This document shows positions 38,497 to 48,679 of a stretch of 64,000 bases of DNA, piece by piece (within the stretch, counting starts at the first letter, position 1; every line of letters starts with the position of its first letter). This stretch comes from an uncultured Chitinophagaceae bacterium (GTDB lineage: Bacteria; Bacteroidota; Bacteroidia; Chitinophagales; Chitinophagaceae), in the NCBI GenBank assembly GCA_903883945.1, contig CAISCV010000051.1, positions 1-64,000 of the forward strand, read 5' to 3'. Under the pieces are notes generated by a model. The model had not been told where the DNA came from and made no database searches. It worked only from the letters and a program-made list of their open reading frames with translations. A program made the translations under genes and the position numbers.

Positions 38497-38656
38497 GTGC
38501 AGGTTTAATTTATTTCAACAAAGATTAAGAATAATAGGGTTAGAAAGTATGGGGTCTATGAATAATTTGCAATTTTCATAAGTGATACTAAAGAAATGCA
38601 GATTAATAATGAGAAAAGCTTCCTTTATTTAATAGATAACCTTTCTTAAATCGGGA

Positions 38657-38664
38657 TACCTTTG
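38657..38664 (+). promoter_or_regulatory. Bacteroidota -7 box (TACCTTTG) five bases upstream of an ATG
   Basis: TAnnTTTG match; ATG at 38670. Confidence 0.5.
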
Positions 38665-38669
38665 CCGAA

Positions 38670-39281
38670 ATGGCATTATTTCTAAACATACACCCCATTA
38701 ATCCCAATCAGCGGCATATAGACACCGTAGTAGATTGTTTGCTTTCAGGCGGCGTAATTGTATATCCTACCGATACCATCTATGGTTTGGGATGCGATAT
38801 TTTTCAGCATAAAGCTATAGAACGGATTGCTCGTATAAAGCAAGTAGACCCCGCAAAAGCACAGTTGAGTTTTGTATGTAATGATTTGAGCGATTTGAGT
38901 AAATACACCAAAAGCATTGATACCCCCCTTTATCGTATGCTGAAAAACTATCTGCCCGGCGCTTTTACCTTTATTTTGCCGGCAAGCAAAGAGGTTCCTA
39001 AGATATTACAAACAAAAAAGAACACTATAGGATTGAGAATTCCCGATAATTTGATTGTTCAAACTATTACTAGACAACTTGGTCATCCTATTTTATCGGC
39101 GTCCCTGCCTGGCGAAATGGTAGAAGAGTACACAGACCCCGAATTGATTTACGAAAACTTTAAAAATCTAGTTGATATTGTGATTGATGGTGGCATTGGC
39201 GGAATGATTCCTTCCACCGTTATCGATTGCACCAAAGAAGAGTATGAAGTGGTACGGATGGGTGCGGGTGAATGGCCTTAA
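38670..39281 (+). CDS. L-threonylcarbamoyladenylate synthase (Sua5/YciO/YrdC family)
   Basis: GGVIVYPTDTIYGLGCDIFQHKAIERIARIKQVDP...NTIGLRIPD...PILSASLP. Confidence 0.92.
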   Translation: MALFLNIHPINPNQRHIDTVVDCLLSGGVIVYPTDTIYGLGCDIFQHKAIERIARIKQVDPAKAQLSFVCNDLSDLSKYTKSIDTPLYRMLKNYLPGAFTFILPASKEVPKILQTKKNTIGLRIPDNLIVQTITRQLGHPILSASLPGEMVEEYTDPELIYENFKNLVDIVIDGGIGGMIPSTVIDCTKEEYEVVRMGAGEWP

Positions 39282-39285
39282 AATA

Positions 39286-40149
39286 TTAATCTTCTTCTAC
39301 TGGGCGGTTTTTGGCTGCGATAGCAGCCTGTTCATCTAAATAGTCCAATATCTTACTATCTATATTGCCTTCAAACTTTCTTGCAAACAATTTACCACTT
39401 TGCAACAACATTTCTGCATCATCGACAGTCAAACTCTTATTGGAAGAAGCTACTGTAAACCGAAGATTATCGTTTACCATATCTGTAGTATAATCTGAGT
39501 TTTGCATTAATGTCTGAAACAAAAATTCATTACTACAACGGGTATTTTTAAAGAAATTGGTAACACTATTAAAATCCAATAGATAATCGGTAATAATATT
39601 GGCATGCAACGAAGAAATAGTGAACCATTTAGAACCTCCAAAAGCTTTTAAGTTCTTAGGAAGTTTACGGCTAGGTAAGAAGGTACTAGCAAGTGCAGCC
39701 AACAATTTGCTTCCAAAAAAAGGATTATAGCCAAAGAAATACTTTTTTATATTGGCATTAGCTTCCTTCCATTCCTTACTAACCGCCCTAGACTCCATAA
39801 ATATCTTACCCGGATTTTCCTTAAAAAATTGATGAATCTCGTAAACATCTTTCAAAGGATAGTCCCGCCCACTCAAAATATTAAAATAATCGTATTGCTT
39901 ATGTGTTTGAAGAATATAATCAAAGCCATTCAAGATTGCCTCAGCACTACTAAATCCGTTTTTATAAATGGCAACTCTTGGTCGGATAAAATGTACCTGA
40001 CCCAAATTCTCCAAAGATAAAAAGGGGGTAATATTTGTTTTAAGATCAATATGGATAAAGAAATCCGCTTCGGGATGCTGTAATCTTTTAATGAGTCTCT
40101 CTAGCTGTTCGGGGGCATCATGGGCAAGTATCAAATGGGCAATTCTCAT
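39286..40149 (-). CDS. Core-2/I-branching-type beta-1,6-N-acetylglucosaminyltransferase family protein
   Basis: AHLILAHDAPEQLERLIKRL...FFIHIDLKT...FNILSGRDYPLK...GGSKWFTIS. Confidence 0.85.
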   Translation of the reverse strand: MRIAHLILAHDAPEQLERLIKRLQHPEADFFIHIDLKTNITPFLSLENLGQVHFIRPRVAIYKNGFSSAEAILNGFDYILQTHKQYDYFNILSGRDYPLKDVYEIHQFFKENPGKIFMESRAVSKEWKEANANIKKYFFGYNPFFGSKLLAALASTFLPSRKLPKNLKAFGGSKWFTISSLHANIITDYLLDFNSVTNFFKNTRCSNEFLFQTLMQNSDYTTDMVNDNLRFTVASSNKSLTVDDAEMLLQSGKLFARKFEGNIDSKILDYLDEQAAIAAKNRPVEED

Positions 40150-40302
40150 GTATCGTTTGTTTTTTACCCTTGTTTTATGTTGAACAGGCTAAGGCACAAC
40201 AAATAAAAATATTTAGTTGTATTACAATCAAATTATAAATCAAACTAAAAGTAGGGTACGTATGGGGTGTCGTAAACTTTTGGGGCAAATAGCCCTATAA
40301 CA

Positions 40303-41058
40303 TTATATGGTTACGCCCACACTTTTGATGGCGTCACTCAATTCTTTCATCAATGTAAAATCTTTTTCTATTGCATTGCCAACAACTATCACATCGGCAC
40401 CTGCTTTACAGTTAAGGTAAGCTTTCTCGGGGGTTGTAATACCACCACCAACAATCAATGGGCTTTCTATGTGGCTTGCCACTGTTTGTATCATAGCCTC
40501 TGTAATTGGTTTTTTGGCACCACTACCGGCATCCATATAAATGAGCTTCATACCCAACATTTCGCCTGCCATAGCTGTACACATCGCTATCTCATTTTTA
40601 TCAGCGGGAATCGGGCTAGCATTCGAAATATAAGAAACTGTCGTTGGTGCACCCCCATCAATAACCATATACCCCGTAGGCATTATCTCCAAGCCACTCT
40701 TTTTTACGTAAGGGGCAGAGATTACGTGCTGACCAATCAGCAATTCGGGGTTACGACCAGAAATGAGTGACAAATACAATAATGCGTCGGCATAACGGCT
40801 TACTTGCGAAGGAGAACCAGGAAAAAGTACCACAGGAATATCACAATTGGCTTTAATCTGTTGGATACATTCATCTAAATGATTGGAGATAACCAAGCTA
40901 CCTCCTACAAAGAAATAATCAACCATCGCATCAATACCAAGCGAAACCAATTGATCAATACTTTGAGGAGTAACTTTATCGGGGTCAATTAAAACAGCGA
41001 AAGATTTTTTCCCTTGCTTTTTATTCTCCGTAAATGTTTTATACAAGGCTTGCTTCAT
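40303..41058 (-). CDS. Geranylgeranylglyceryl/heptaprenylglyceryl phosphate synthase family (PcrB/GGGPS-like)
   Basis: FAVLIDPDKVTPQSIDQLV...YFFVGGSLV...VVLFPGSPSQVS...LIYMDAGSGA...LIVGGGITTPEKA. Confidence 0.9.
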   Translation of the reverse strand: MKQALYKTFTENKKQGKKSFAVLIDPDKVTPQSIDQLVSLGIDAMVDYFFVGGSLVISNHLDECIQQIKANCDIPVVLFPGSPSQVSRYADALLYLSLISGRNPELLIGQHVISAPYVKKSGLEIMPTGYMVIDGGAPTTVSYISNASPIPADKNEIAMCTAMAGEMLGMKLIYMDAGSGAKKPITEAMIQTVASHIESPLIVGGGITTPEKAYLNCKAGADVIVVGNAIEKDFTLMKELSDAIKSVGVTI

Positions 41059-41286
41059 GCAATGTTTTGTAATTAATTAGTGCAAAAATGCAAAAAAGAA
41101 ATGGGTAATCTGACTTTATTTTAAAATATTATTTTACTAGATAGATAAACCATTGTCTATGCTGCACCCTGCAATATAAAAAAGCTTTTGAAACAAGAAG
41201 AAAATACTTTGTTTATTGTTCAATTTCTCTTAAGAAAGTGCTTGAAGAGTGCATTTTTGTAACCCCCTATTTATAATAAAATGCTA

Positions 41287-42957
41287 CTACCGCTTTTTCC
41301 TTTGTTCTAGTACAAAGGCTTCAAACTGTTGTAAAGAAAAACTACTCAGGTTTTGTGGGGCAGATAACCCTGCTTTTTGCGCCACCAAAACGCCATATCT
41401 GCAATCGGCATATCCTTCAATACTATGTGCATCGGGGTTGATGGACAGCAGTACATTTTTATCTAATGCCGCACGCACCCAACGCCAATCTATATCCAAA
41501 CGACGGGGGTGTGCATTTATTTCTATCACCACATTATTAGCCGCACAAGCATCTATTATCTTCTGATGATTTACGGGATACCCATTTCTACTTAACAATA
41601 ATCTTCCTGTTAAATGACCCAAGATAGACGTATACGGGTTTTCTATGGCAGTAATAAGGCGCATCATCGCCTTCTCTTCCGTCATTTTTAAATTGGAATG
41701 GATAGAAGCAATCACTACATCAAACCGTTCTAGTATATCTTTCTCATAATCCAAGCTCCCATCATTCAAAATATCACTCTCAATACTTTTAAATATTTTA
41801 AAAGGCGCAAGCTGCGCATTTATCTCCTCTATTTGCTGGTGCTGTGCTAATACTTTTTCTTCATACAATCCCTGTGCGTAGAAAGCAGTTTTAGAGTGAT
41901 CACTTATCACCAGATATTCATACCCCTTTTCTATTGCCGCCGCAGCCATTTCTTCTAGGGTATTGTTGCCATCACTCCATTTGCTATGACTATGTATAAT
42001 ACCCTTGATGTCTTTTGTTTGAATAAGGGCTGGTAAACAATTTTCTTTTGCTTGCGCAATTACAACGGAGTCCTCCCGCAAATAAGGTGGTATAAAGGCC
42101 ATGTTATTCGATGAAAAGATGGCCTCCTCAATTGAGTAAGTTCCTTCATTTAACCCAATGGTTGTCTTCCACACCTCTAAGAATTCCTCACTACAACTAG
42201 TTTCGAACAATTTCGTAGCAATAGCAGTGGTTTCTACGGCATAAAAGCCAAGTGTTACATTCTCTTGTCCCACTACAGAAACGTATTGGTCTTTATCATC
42301 TACCAAAGTATATCCATTTTGAACAAAAAAAGAAGAGATTGTATGCTTGGGTGTAGTCGTTACCCAATCTAGCTTGTCTATAACTTCCATCTGCCGCCTA
42401 AACTGCCCTGTAAGATGAAATTGTGGGTTATTGAATAACGCTTTTAGTTTGGCTTCTACATTAATAGCAAAGCTTTCTATCTGTTGGTACAAATAACTTC
42501 CCTGCGAACCCATATAAAACAAAATGCCTTCTTTTATATTTTGTTGGGTTTTCTCCCCGAAACCTTTATAAAGGGTAAGTCTGTTTTCTTCGCAAGCATA
42601 CAATAGTTCACCCATTGTTTCTATCCCTAATTCTTTCCAAACAGTAAAGATTTTTTTCGGTCCTAATCCTTTTATGTTCATCATTTCCAATATACCGGCA
42701 GGTGTATTAGCAATATAATCATTCAATTGGGGTAGTTGGCCAGTTTCTAGTTGTACCAGTATCTTTTTGCCAATAGCATCTCCAATACCCCTCAATCCAA
42801 AGATCTTATCCTGAGGTAAATCTTTTAATTCTGTGGGTAGTTTCTCAATCGTAAAGGCAGCAATAGAATAGGTTTTAGATTTAAAACTATTTTCTCCGTG
42901 TATATCCATCAACTTCCCCAATAAGGAGAAATTATCAGCAATCGCATTATTGGTCAT
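41287..42957 (-). CDS. polX: DNA polymerase/3'-5' exonuclease PolX (helix-hairpin-helix + PHP)
   Basis: GIGDAIGKKILVQLETGQLP, GLGPKKIFTVWKELG, KGIIHSHSKWSDGNNTLEEMAAAA, LVISDHSK, SIHSNL, INPDAHSIEG. Start refined to MTNNAIADNF. Confidence 0.92.
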   Translation of the reverse strand: MTNNAIADNFSLLGKLMDIHGENSFKSKTYSIAAFTIEKLPTELKDLPQDKIFGLRGIGDAIGKKILVQLETGQLPQLNDYIANTPAGILEMMNIKGLGPKKIFTVWKELGIETMGELLYACEENRLTLYKGFGEKTQQNIKEGILFYMGSQGSYLYQQIESFAINVEAKLKALFNNPQFHLTGQFRRQMEVIDKLDWVTTTPKHTISSFFVQNGYTLVDDKDQYVSVVGQENVTLGFYAVETTAIATKLFETSCSEEFLEVWKTTIGLNEGTYSIEEAIFSSNNMAFIPPYLREDSVVIAQAKENCLPALIQTKDIKGIIHSHSKWSDGNNTLEEMAAAAIEKGYEYLVISDHSKTAFYAQGLYEEKVLAQHQQIEEINAQLAPFKIFKSIESDILNDGSLDYEKDILERFDVVIASIHSNLKMTEEKAMMRLITAIENPYTSILGHLTGRLLLSRNGYPVNHQKIIDACAANNVVIEINAHPRRLDIDWRWVRAALDKNVLLSINPDAHSIEGYADCRYGVLVAQKAGLSAPQNLSSFSLQQFEAFVLEQRKKR

Positions 42958-43064
42958 AATAAAATTATTTGTCAGCAAACTTAAAACAAAAAGCCCCGAC
43001 ATCAGTTGGAGCTTTAGAAACGGTATACTAGTAATGTAGTTACTTTTTTGACGTGCTATAAACA

Positions 43065-43099
43065 AGAATAGCGGTTGATTGAATCAACCGCTATTCTTA
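43065..43099 (-). terminator. Perfect inverted repeat downstream of rpmA
   Basis: AAGAATAGCGGTTGATT-G-AATCAACCGCTATTCTT. Confidence 0.8.
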
Positions 43100-43116
43100 C
43101 TATTAGTATAAAAAAA

Positions 43117-43389
43117 CTACTCAGCTATTGCTACTTCAGGTGCAGCAACAGACACAATTGTTTTATCTTCCTTTGTTCTTCTGAAATGAACTAAACCATC
43201 TGTTAAGGCAAATAAAGTAAAGTCTTTTCCAAGACCTACATTCTTACCGGGATGAAATTTAGTACCTCTTTGACGAATGATGATGTTACCAGAAATCGCT
43301 GGTTGACCACCAAATATTTTAACGCCCAAACGTTTGCTGTTTGAATCTCTTCCGTTTTTTACCGAGCCTTCCCCTTTCTTGTGTGCCAT
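43117..43389 (-). CDS. rpmA: 50S ribosomal protein L27
   Basis: [62 protein letters not shown]. Confidence 0.98.
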   Translation of the reverse strand: MAHKKGEGSVKNGRDSNSKRLGVKIFGGQPAISGNIIIRQRGTKFHPGKNVGLGKDFTLFALTDGLVHFRRTKEDKTIVSVAAPEVAIAE

Positions 43390-43451
43390 CTTATTAAGAT
43401 TTGAATATTTTAATATTTAATTGAACTGTCTATCTTTATTGAAACTGCTAA

Positions 43452-43757
43452 TTAAGCAATGCTTTCAATCACAATACGCGTATAATGCGTACGGTGTCCG
43501 TGTTTCTTACGGAAACCCTTCCTACGTTTCATTTTAAAAGCTATCACCTTATCTCCTTGTACAAGGCTTTTAACGATTTCTGCAGTCACAGTTGCTTTTA
43601 CAGCTGCACCCGTTGTAAGAACTCCGTTATTGTCGACTAACAATACATCACTGAATTGTACCTTGTCGCCAGTGTTTCCTTCGATATGTGGAACAAACAA
43701 GTTATCACCTGCTTTTACCTTGAATTGCTGACCTGCTATTTTTACGATTGCTAACAT
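43452..43757 (-). CDS. rplU: 50S ribosomal protein L21
   Basis: MLAIVKIAGQQFKVKAGDNLFVPHIEG...KMKRRKGFRKKHGHRTHYTRIVIESIA; start refined to 43757. Confidence 0.97.
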   Translation of the reverse strand: MLAIVKIAGQQFKVKAGDNLFVPHIEGNTGDKVQFSDVLLVDNNGVLTTGAAVKATVTAEIVKSLVQGDKVIAFKMKRRKGFRKKHGHRTHYTRIVIESIA

Positions 43758-43881
43758 AATAAACCAAAATTTGGTCGGCAAAAGTAAGGGTATAACATCA
43801 AAGTAATACACATAAGTGCAAAAAAATCTTCCTTTTTTTTTATTAGTCCTGAAAGGGCGTGAAATTGGAAGGTGAAAATGT

Positions 43882-45189
43882 TTATTTAGCAGGTATTACC
43901 ACGGTTTGGTAGGCCGTATCTGCACAGCCATTACCCGTAACAATTAGCCTTACAGGATAGCTTTGCGTACCAGTACCTGTAGCACCTCGTTGGTATCTTG
44001 TTTCGGTAAAGGCGTTGAAGTCATTATCTGTTTTTCCGTTGCCGAAGTCCCAATAATAACCATTAATACCACCACCTCCAGCAGGTGAAATAGACGTGTT
44101 CTTAAAAGAAACCAACACATCAGTAGGATATTCTTTTACCCAAGTGAAGTCGAAAGCAGCCTTTGGCGTTGGACTAGGCCCTTTCGCATGAATAATTTTA
44201 TGTACCGTATAAATAATCCTTCTATTTAGTATGACCGTCATAATAACATCGTAGTCGTTCATATAATAAAAGGAATATTGCATTGGACTGCCTGTGGTAT
44301 CGCCTGTACCGTTTGACCAATGCCACGAATAAACCGAACCCGTAGGAACATTGGCAGCTGCTGGCGTAAAAACAAAATACTCGCCCGAGCAAGTATTATA
44401 AGACACTGCATCGAAACTGCCCGAAATGGAATAAGTGCCGGGTACATTTACACTCAAAGTAGTATCGGCTGTACAACCTGCGTCTGTAGTAATGGTAAGT
44501 TTAACAGTATAATTTACATCTTGAACCGCAGTTGGAAAAGCATGCCTAGTGAGTGCGGTAGCAATACTAGACGTTGTACCATCGCCCCAATTCCAATGGT
44601 AATTAATAATAGACCCATGGTTTACACTCGATGCACTATTGAACGTTATATAATTGGGATTGTTTGAAAAATCGTTTTTAAACGAAAAAATGGCAACAGG
44701 TTTCAATTGTTGCCCCCACGCAGTTACCGCAATAGTGGTGGAGTAAATGATGGTACCATTACTGTTTTTGATATCCAATTGCACCACATAAGGGGCTGCC
44801 CTGTTATACCCGTGTTGTACCTCATTGCCCGTATCTCCGTAACCATCTCCATAATACCAGTTTATACTTTCGGCACCCTTTATCTTAGAAGCATCTGCTT
44901 TAAAGGTAAATAGCTCTGTAGAAGGGTAGCAAGGAGAAGTCTTTGTAACGGTTACATTCAAATTTTCAAAAGTATAAACCGTAGTATCCCCTGTAACTGA
45001 TACTGTTTTATTACCTATTATCGTATTGTTGTTAATAATAGTCGTATCGTTTTTAGTACAAGAGTTTAAGGTAGAAACAAACAAAATAAACAAAGCAATG
45101 GCTAGGTGAACCCTTCTTTTATGATTAATATAATTTACTTGTTTGTGCTTCATTGCTAACTTTTTCATTAAACCCTTTATCATTAACAA
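43882..45189 (-). CDS. PKD-domain lipoprotein
   Basis: Lipobox LFVSTLNSCTKND; repeated WxWGDGT/YYWDFGNG PKD signatures. Confidence 0.85.
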   Translation of the reverse strand: MLMIKGLMKKLAMKHKQVNYINHKRRVHLAIALFILFVSTLNSCTKNDTTIINNNTIIGNKTVSVTGDTTVYTFENLNVTVTKTSPCYPSTELFTFKADASKIKGAESINWYYGDGYGDTGNEVQHGYNRAAPYVVQLDIKNSNGTIIYSTTIAVTAWGQQLKPVAIFSFKNDFSNNPNYITFNSASSVNHGSIINYHWNWGDGTTSSIATALTRHAFPTAVQDVNYTVKLTITTDAGCTADTTLSVNVPGTYSISGSFDAVSYNTCSGEYFVFTPAAANVPTGSVYSWHWSNGTGDTTGSPMQYSFYYMNDYDVIMTVILNRRIIYTVHKIIHAKGPSPTPKAAFDFTWVKEYPTDVLVSFKNTSISPAGGGGINGYYWDFGNGKTDNDFNAFTETRYQRGATGTGTQSYPVRLIVTGNGCADTAYQTVVIPAK

Positions 45190-46491
45190 TTAGTAGGTGT
45201 ACTGTCCAAAAATGGGGATAGTTATTACAGCAGAAGCGGTATCCTTGCAGCCACTATTACTCGTTACCACTAGTTGCACCTTATGTGTAGAAGTTGATTG
45301 TAATTTGCTGTAGCCTTGCGTTTCGTACGTATCATTGGAGTTGGGATCAATCGAGACATCATCTATGGTCCACTTGCGCCCCAATATATACCCATGTGGA
45401 ATATTTGATTGATCGTAGAAAGCCCATTTTACATAACCAGAATCTTCATAAGCCGTATTCTTTAAAAAGAGCGCCACGGGCTTAATGTTTTGTCCGAAAG
45501 CGGTAACGCTTGTTCGAGGAGAAGAATATATTATTTTACCATTCAGGCTGATATACATCGTAACGCCATAGTTATTCTGGTATGCATACGCATGGCTGAT
45601 AGGATTACCTGAGGGCAGGTTGCTTACCGGAATACCGCTTACATTATCCGAAAAGTCCCACAAATAAACCGCTCCTGCAGGAACATTGCTTGCAGTAGAC
45701 GTAAACTGAATAGATTCAGCCGTACACACATTAGAACTAGAGGTAGTAAAGCTTCCCGAAATATTGGTATAAATTGCATTGATGGCTACCGGCACAATAG
45801 AGGTATCACTACAACCCCCACTAGAGGTTACAATCAACTTCACCGGATACGTCATATCCTTTGAAAGCTGTGGAAAATTGTGCGGCAAATTGTCGCCACT
45901 TACCGAAATACCCGTAGTACTATCTCCCCAAACCCAATTAAACTTGGTAATAGTACCTCTAGGAACCGAAGAACCATTCCCATTAAAGTTAAGGTTGTTG
46001 GGATAGTTAATATCAAACAACTGCGCATAAAAAGAAGCATGCGGCGTAACTTGTTGCCCATAGGCCTGCACATTTACGGTTGTAACAGCCAGACTATTCT
46101 TTTTTGCATCGGTAATATTGAGTGTAACTGTATAATAACCTGCATCCTGATAAATATTCCCTACAACATTGGTACTTGTTGCACCATTAACTGTGTGCCC
46201 ATCGCCAAAGTCCCAGTTATAAAGCGCTCCAGAAGGAAGTCCGGTAGCGGTCGCACTAAAAGCAAATATCTCATTACTTGGATAGCATTGGTTGGTTCTG
46301 CTATACTTGATGGTGACATTGTTGGCAACAACGGTTATCGTATCCAAATAAGCCGACGTTGCTCCACCAACTACTTTAATGGTATCGGTAGTGCTACCCC
46401 CATTTGTGGTCGTATCGGCTGTTTTCTTACAAGAAGTAAAAAGCACGGTCAGAAACAAAACCAATGCGATGTATTTAAAAAGTATTTTCAT
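45190..46491 (-). CDS. PKD-domain lipoprotein, tandem paralogue
   Basis: Lipobox LFLTVLFTSCKK; YNWDFGDGHTVNG, FNWVWGDSTTG, YLWDFSDN. Start refined to MKILFKY. Confidence 0.85.
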   Translation of the reverse strand: MKILFKYIALVLFLTVLFTSCKKTADTTTNGGSTTDTIKVVGGATSAYLDTITVVANNVTIKYSRTNQCYPSNEIFAFSATATGLPSGALYNWDFGDGHTVNGATSTNVVGNIYQDAGYYTVTLNITDAKKNSLAVTTVNVQAYGQQVTPHASFYAQLFDINYPNNLNFNGNGSSVPRGTITKFNWVWGDSTTGISVSGDNLPHNFPQLSKDMTYPVKLIVTSSGGCSDTSIVPVAINAIYTNISGSFTTSSSNVCTAESIQFTSTASNVPAGAVYLWDFSDNVSGIPVSNLPSGNPISHAYAYQNNYGVTMYISLNGKIIYSSPRTSVTAFGQNIKPVALFLKNTAYEDSGYVKWAFYDQSNIPHGYILGRKWTIDDVSIDPNSNDTYETQGYSKLQSTSTHKVQLVVTSNSGCKDTASAVITIPIFGQYTY

Positions 46492-46596
46492 TATATAAGT
46501 ATCAAGTTCTGTTGTATACAAAAAGAAATAATCCTACAAAGATACCGGTAACACATTCCTCGCAAACCCCTCAAATGGGGGAATAACTTCTACACA

Positions 46597-46800
46597 CTAT
46601 TTCTTTTTACAAGTATTGATGCGCAACAAAGCATAGATCGGACAAAATTTCATTATCCCGGTAAACATAATCAAACCACCAATTATAATGGCAGCTTGTG
46701 CAAAACCATTGGTAATGGTGTGTGTAATAAACAAAGCCGAAATAATAAGGGCTATGATAATTCGGATGATGGCATCTATTTTTCCAACATTACAATTCAT
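46597..46800 (-). CDS. DUF2892 / YgaP-like inner-membrane protein
   Basis: MNCNVGKIDAIIRIIIALIISALF...GLIMFTGIMKFCPIYALLRINTC. Confidence 0.85.
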   Translation of the reverse strand: MNCNVGKIDAIIRIIIALIISALFITHTITNGFAQAAIIIGGLIMFTGIMKFCPIYALLRINTCKKK

Positions 46801-46989
46801 AATTCTAATTTAATCAAACTTATAAAACGCAAACTGCATTTAATACCGAGTATTTTCTACATTTTTGTATGTAAACGTAAAATATATCTATTTAGTGTTA
46901 TGAAGGAATCTAAAAGAAATTTTTTACTTAAAAGGAACACTTATTTTTGAAGGCTATAATCCACAAAAAGTATAAATAAAAAACAATAA

Positions 46990-47751
46990 ATGAATCTTGT
47001 TATCGAGGCTATATCAGATAAAGGGGTTGTTAGAACCACCAACGAAGACCTTGTTTTGGTGGGTAACGATACCCTTCGTAACACCGCCAAGCGTTACGAA
47101 TTTGATTTTAGCACTTATGAACATCCCTTCATTATTGCTGTTGCCGATGGATTGGGGGGGCATAAAAGCGGTGCTGTTGCCAGTGAATTTGTTATGCACA
47201 ACATGGCTAAAGCCGTTAACCAGTTGCCGCTGAATCTTACCAAGAATATTGTTAGAAGTTATTTTAATGCTACGTCCAAAACTATTCATGATTGCATTTT
47301 AGACGAAGGTAATGCCGACGAAAACAAGAAAGGAATGGCATCTACTTTCTCGGGAGCGCTGTTTTATGGAAATAAAATCTATTTGTTGCACGTGGGCGAT
47401 ACACGCATTTATCATTACAATACGCACAAAAATCAATTAAACCGCTTATCCCGCGATCATTCTTTGCAAGAACTCAATGGCAATGATGGCGCCCTGAAGA
47501 CTGCCATCGTAAATGCCTTTGGTGCCAATAAAGACATCTTTATCGATTTTAATGAAATAACCCACAAGCTTCAAGATACCGATCTGTTGCTCATTTGTTC
47601 TGACGGACTCACCAAGGAACTTCCAGACGAGGAGATTGCAAAACACCTAACCCTTCCAAATGGTTACCTGAAACTTGCAGAAGAAGCCAATAGACTAGGG
47701 GGCAACGATAATATTTCTCTGGCAGTGGTTAGGTACATGAAATATTGGTAA
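46990..47751 (+). CDS. PP2C-type serine/threonine protein phosphatase
   Basis: SDKGVVRTTNEDLVLV, IAVADGLGGHKSGAVAS, LLHVGDTRIYHY, LLLICSDGLTKELPDEEI, GGNDNISLAVV. Confidence 0.92.
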   Translation: MNLVIEAISDKGVVRTTNEDLVLVGNDTLRNTAKRYEFDFSTYEHPFIIAVADGLGGHKSGAVASEFVMHNMAKAVNQLPLNLTKNIVRSYFNATSKTIHDCILDEGNADENKKGMASTFSGALFYGNKIYLLHVGDTRIYHYNTHKNQLNRLSRDHSLQELNGNDGALKTAIVNAFGANKDIFIDFNEITHKLQDTDLLLICSDGLTKELPDEEIAKHLTLPNGYLKLAEEANRLGGNDNISLAVVRYMKYW

Positions 47752-47808
47752 GCTAAATAAAATAAACACATTGGTACATAGGTAATCTGTTTTCCAACAC
47801 AAAAAAAT

Positions 47809-47959
47809 AACACATAGGTACATAAGCACATAGTACAGATAGAGTGAATTCAGAGGTTTTATCTAGGTGCTTTATGTTTCTATGTGTTAACCCCCTTTTT
47901 CACTAATAAATAATTGGGAATCATCTCTATGTGCACTTTGTACCTATGTTTCTATGTGT
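47809..47959. repeat. Inverted repeat built from about 8-bp CACATAGG/TACATAAG units between convergent genes
   Basis: AACACATAGGTACATAAGCACATAG (47809-47833) opposite CTATGTGCACTTTGTACCTATGTTTCTATGTGT (to 47959). Confidence 0.75.
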
Positions 47960-47967
47960 AAAAACCC

Positions 47968-48606
47968 TTACTTCACCAACAAATACATCGCCACACACAG
48001 CCCGATAGCTATTACCATGGCCAAGGCAAGTTTATACCGGTTCCAATAGTGAAGCCTCTTTTGCAGCGTCGTATTCTCTTCAATCCTCATCTTCAACATT
48101 GCATCTTCTTGCACCAATAGCCACAAGCTTTCATTCACTTTCAGCAGGCTTTCATAGGGCAATAGTTGTGTACAATAAAGCACAGCAGTAACCAATGTTG
48201 TAGTCAACTCCTTATCGTTGGCTTGTTGTATAACGGTAAGATTATAGGCAGATAATATAGCCATTATCTGATCATAAAGCCCCTCTTCATTAATGCGGTA
48301 AGGGTCTAAAACCTTGGCAAAAGCAGCGAGGTTCTTCGCTTGTTCGGCAATCAATTCGGCGGTAACAACAGGTTGTGTTTTAAAGTCTTTGTAGAAGTGT
48401 TTGTAGTGATATTGTTGCCTCGTTTTACTATTCCCCAATACATCATAGGCGGCTTTTATGGCTCTAAATTGTTCTGCATAAACTTGGTTATCTCCCGCAA
48501 CATCCGGATGATATTTCATGGCAAGCTTCCGATAGGCTTTCTTTATTTCTTCTGCCGATGCATTTGGAGAAACATGTAGGGTAGTATAATGATTTGTTTC
48601 AATCAA
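47968..48606 (-). CDS. DnaJ-domain membrane protein
   Basis: NHYTTLHVSPNASAEEIKKAYRKLAMKYHPDVAGD (HPD motif); C-terminal TM segment. Confidence 0.9.
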   Translation of the reverse strand: MIETNHYTTLHVSPNASAEEIKKAYRKLAMKYHPDVAGDNQVYAEQFRAIKAAYDVLGNSKTRQQYHYKHFYKDFKTQPVVTAELIAEQAKNLAAFAKVLDPYRINEEGLYDQIMAILSAYNLTVIQQANDKELTTTLVTAVLYCTQLLPYESLLKVNESLWLLVQEDAMLKMRIEENTTLQKRLHYWNRYKLALAMVIAIGLCVAMYLLVK

Positions 48607-48679
48607 ATTGCGTTATTTAATTCACTCGAAAATAAGAAGGGGCTTTCATTAATTGCCAACTTTTTCCTTTAACACATGG

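Noticed and set aside
40303-41058. PcrB/GGGPS-like gene as evidence of archaeal-type lipid synthesis novelty
   Set aside because: Members of this family are known in Bacteroidota; ordinary for the lineage.
45880-46551. 223-aa plus-strand ORF opposite the PKD gene
   Set aside because: Long only because of codon bias of the PKD gene; Arg/Ile/Ser-rich shadow protein without motifs.
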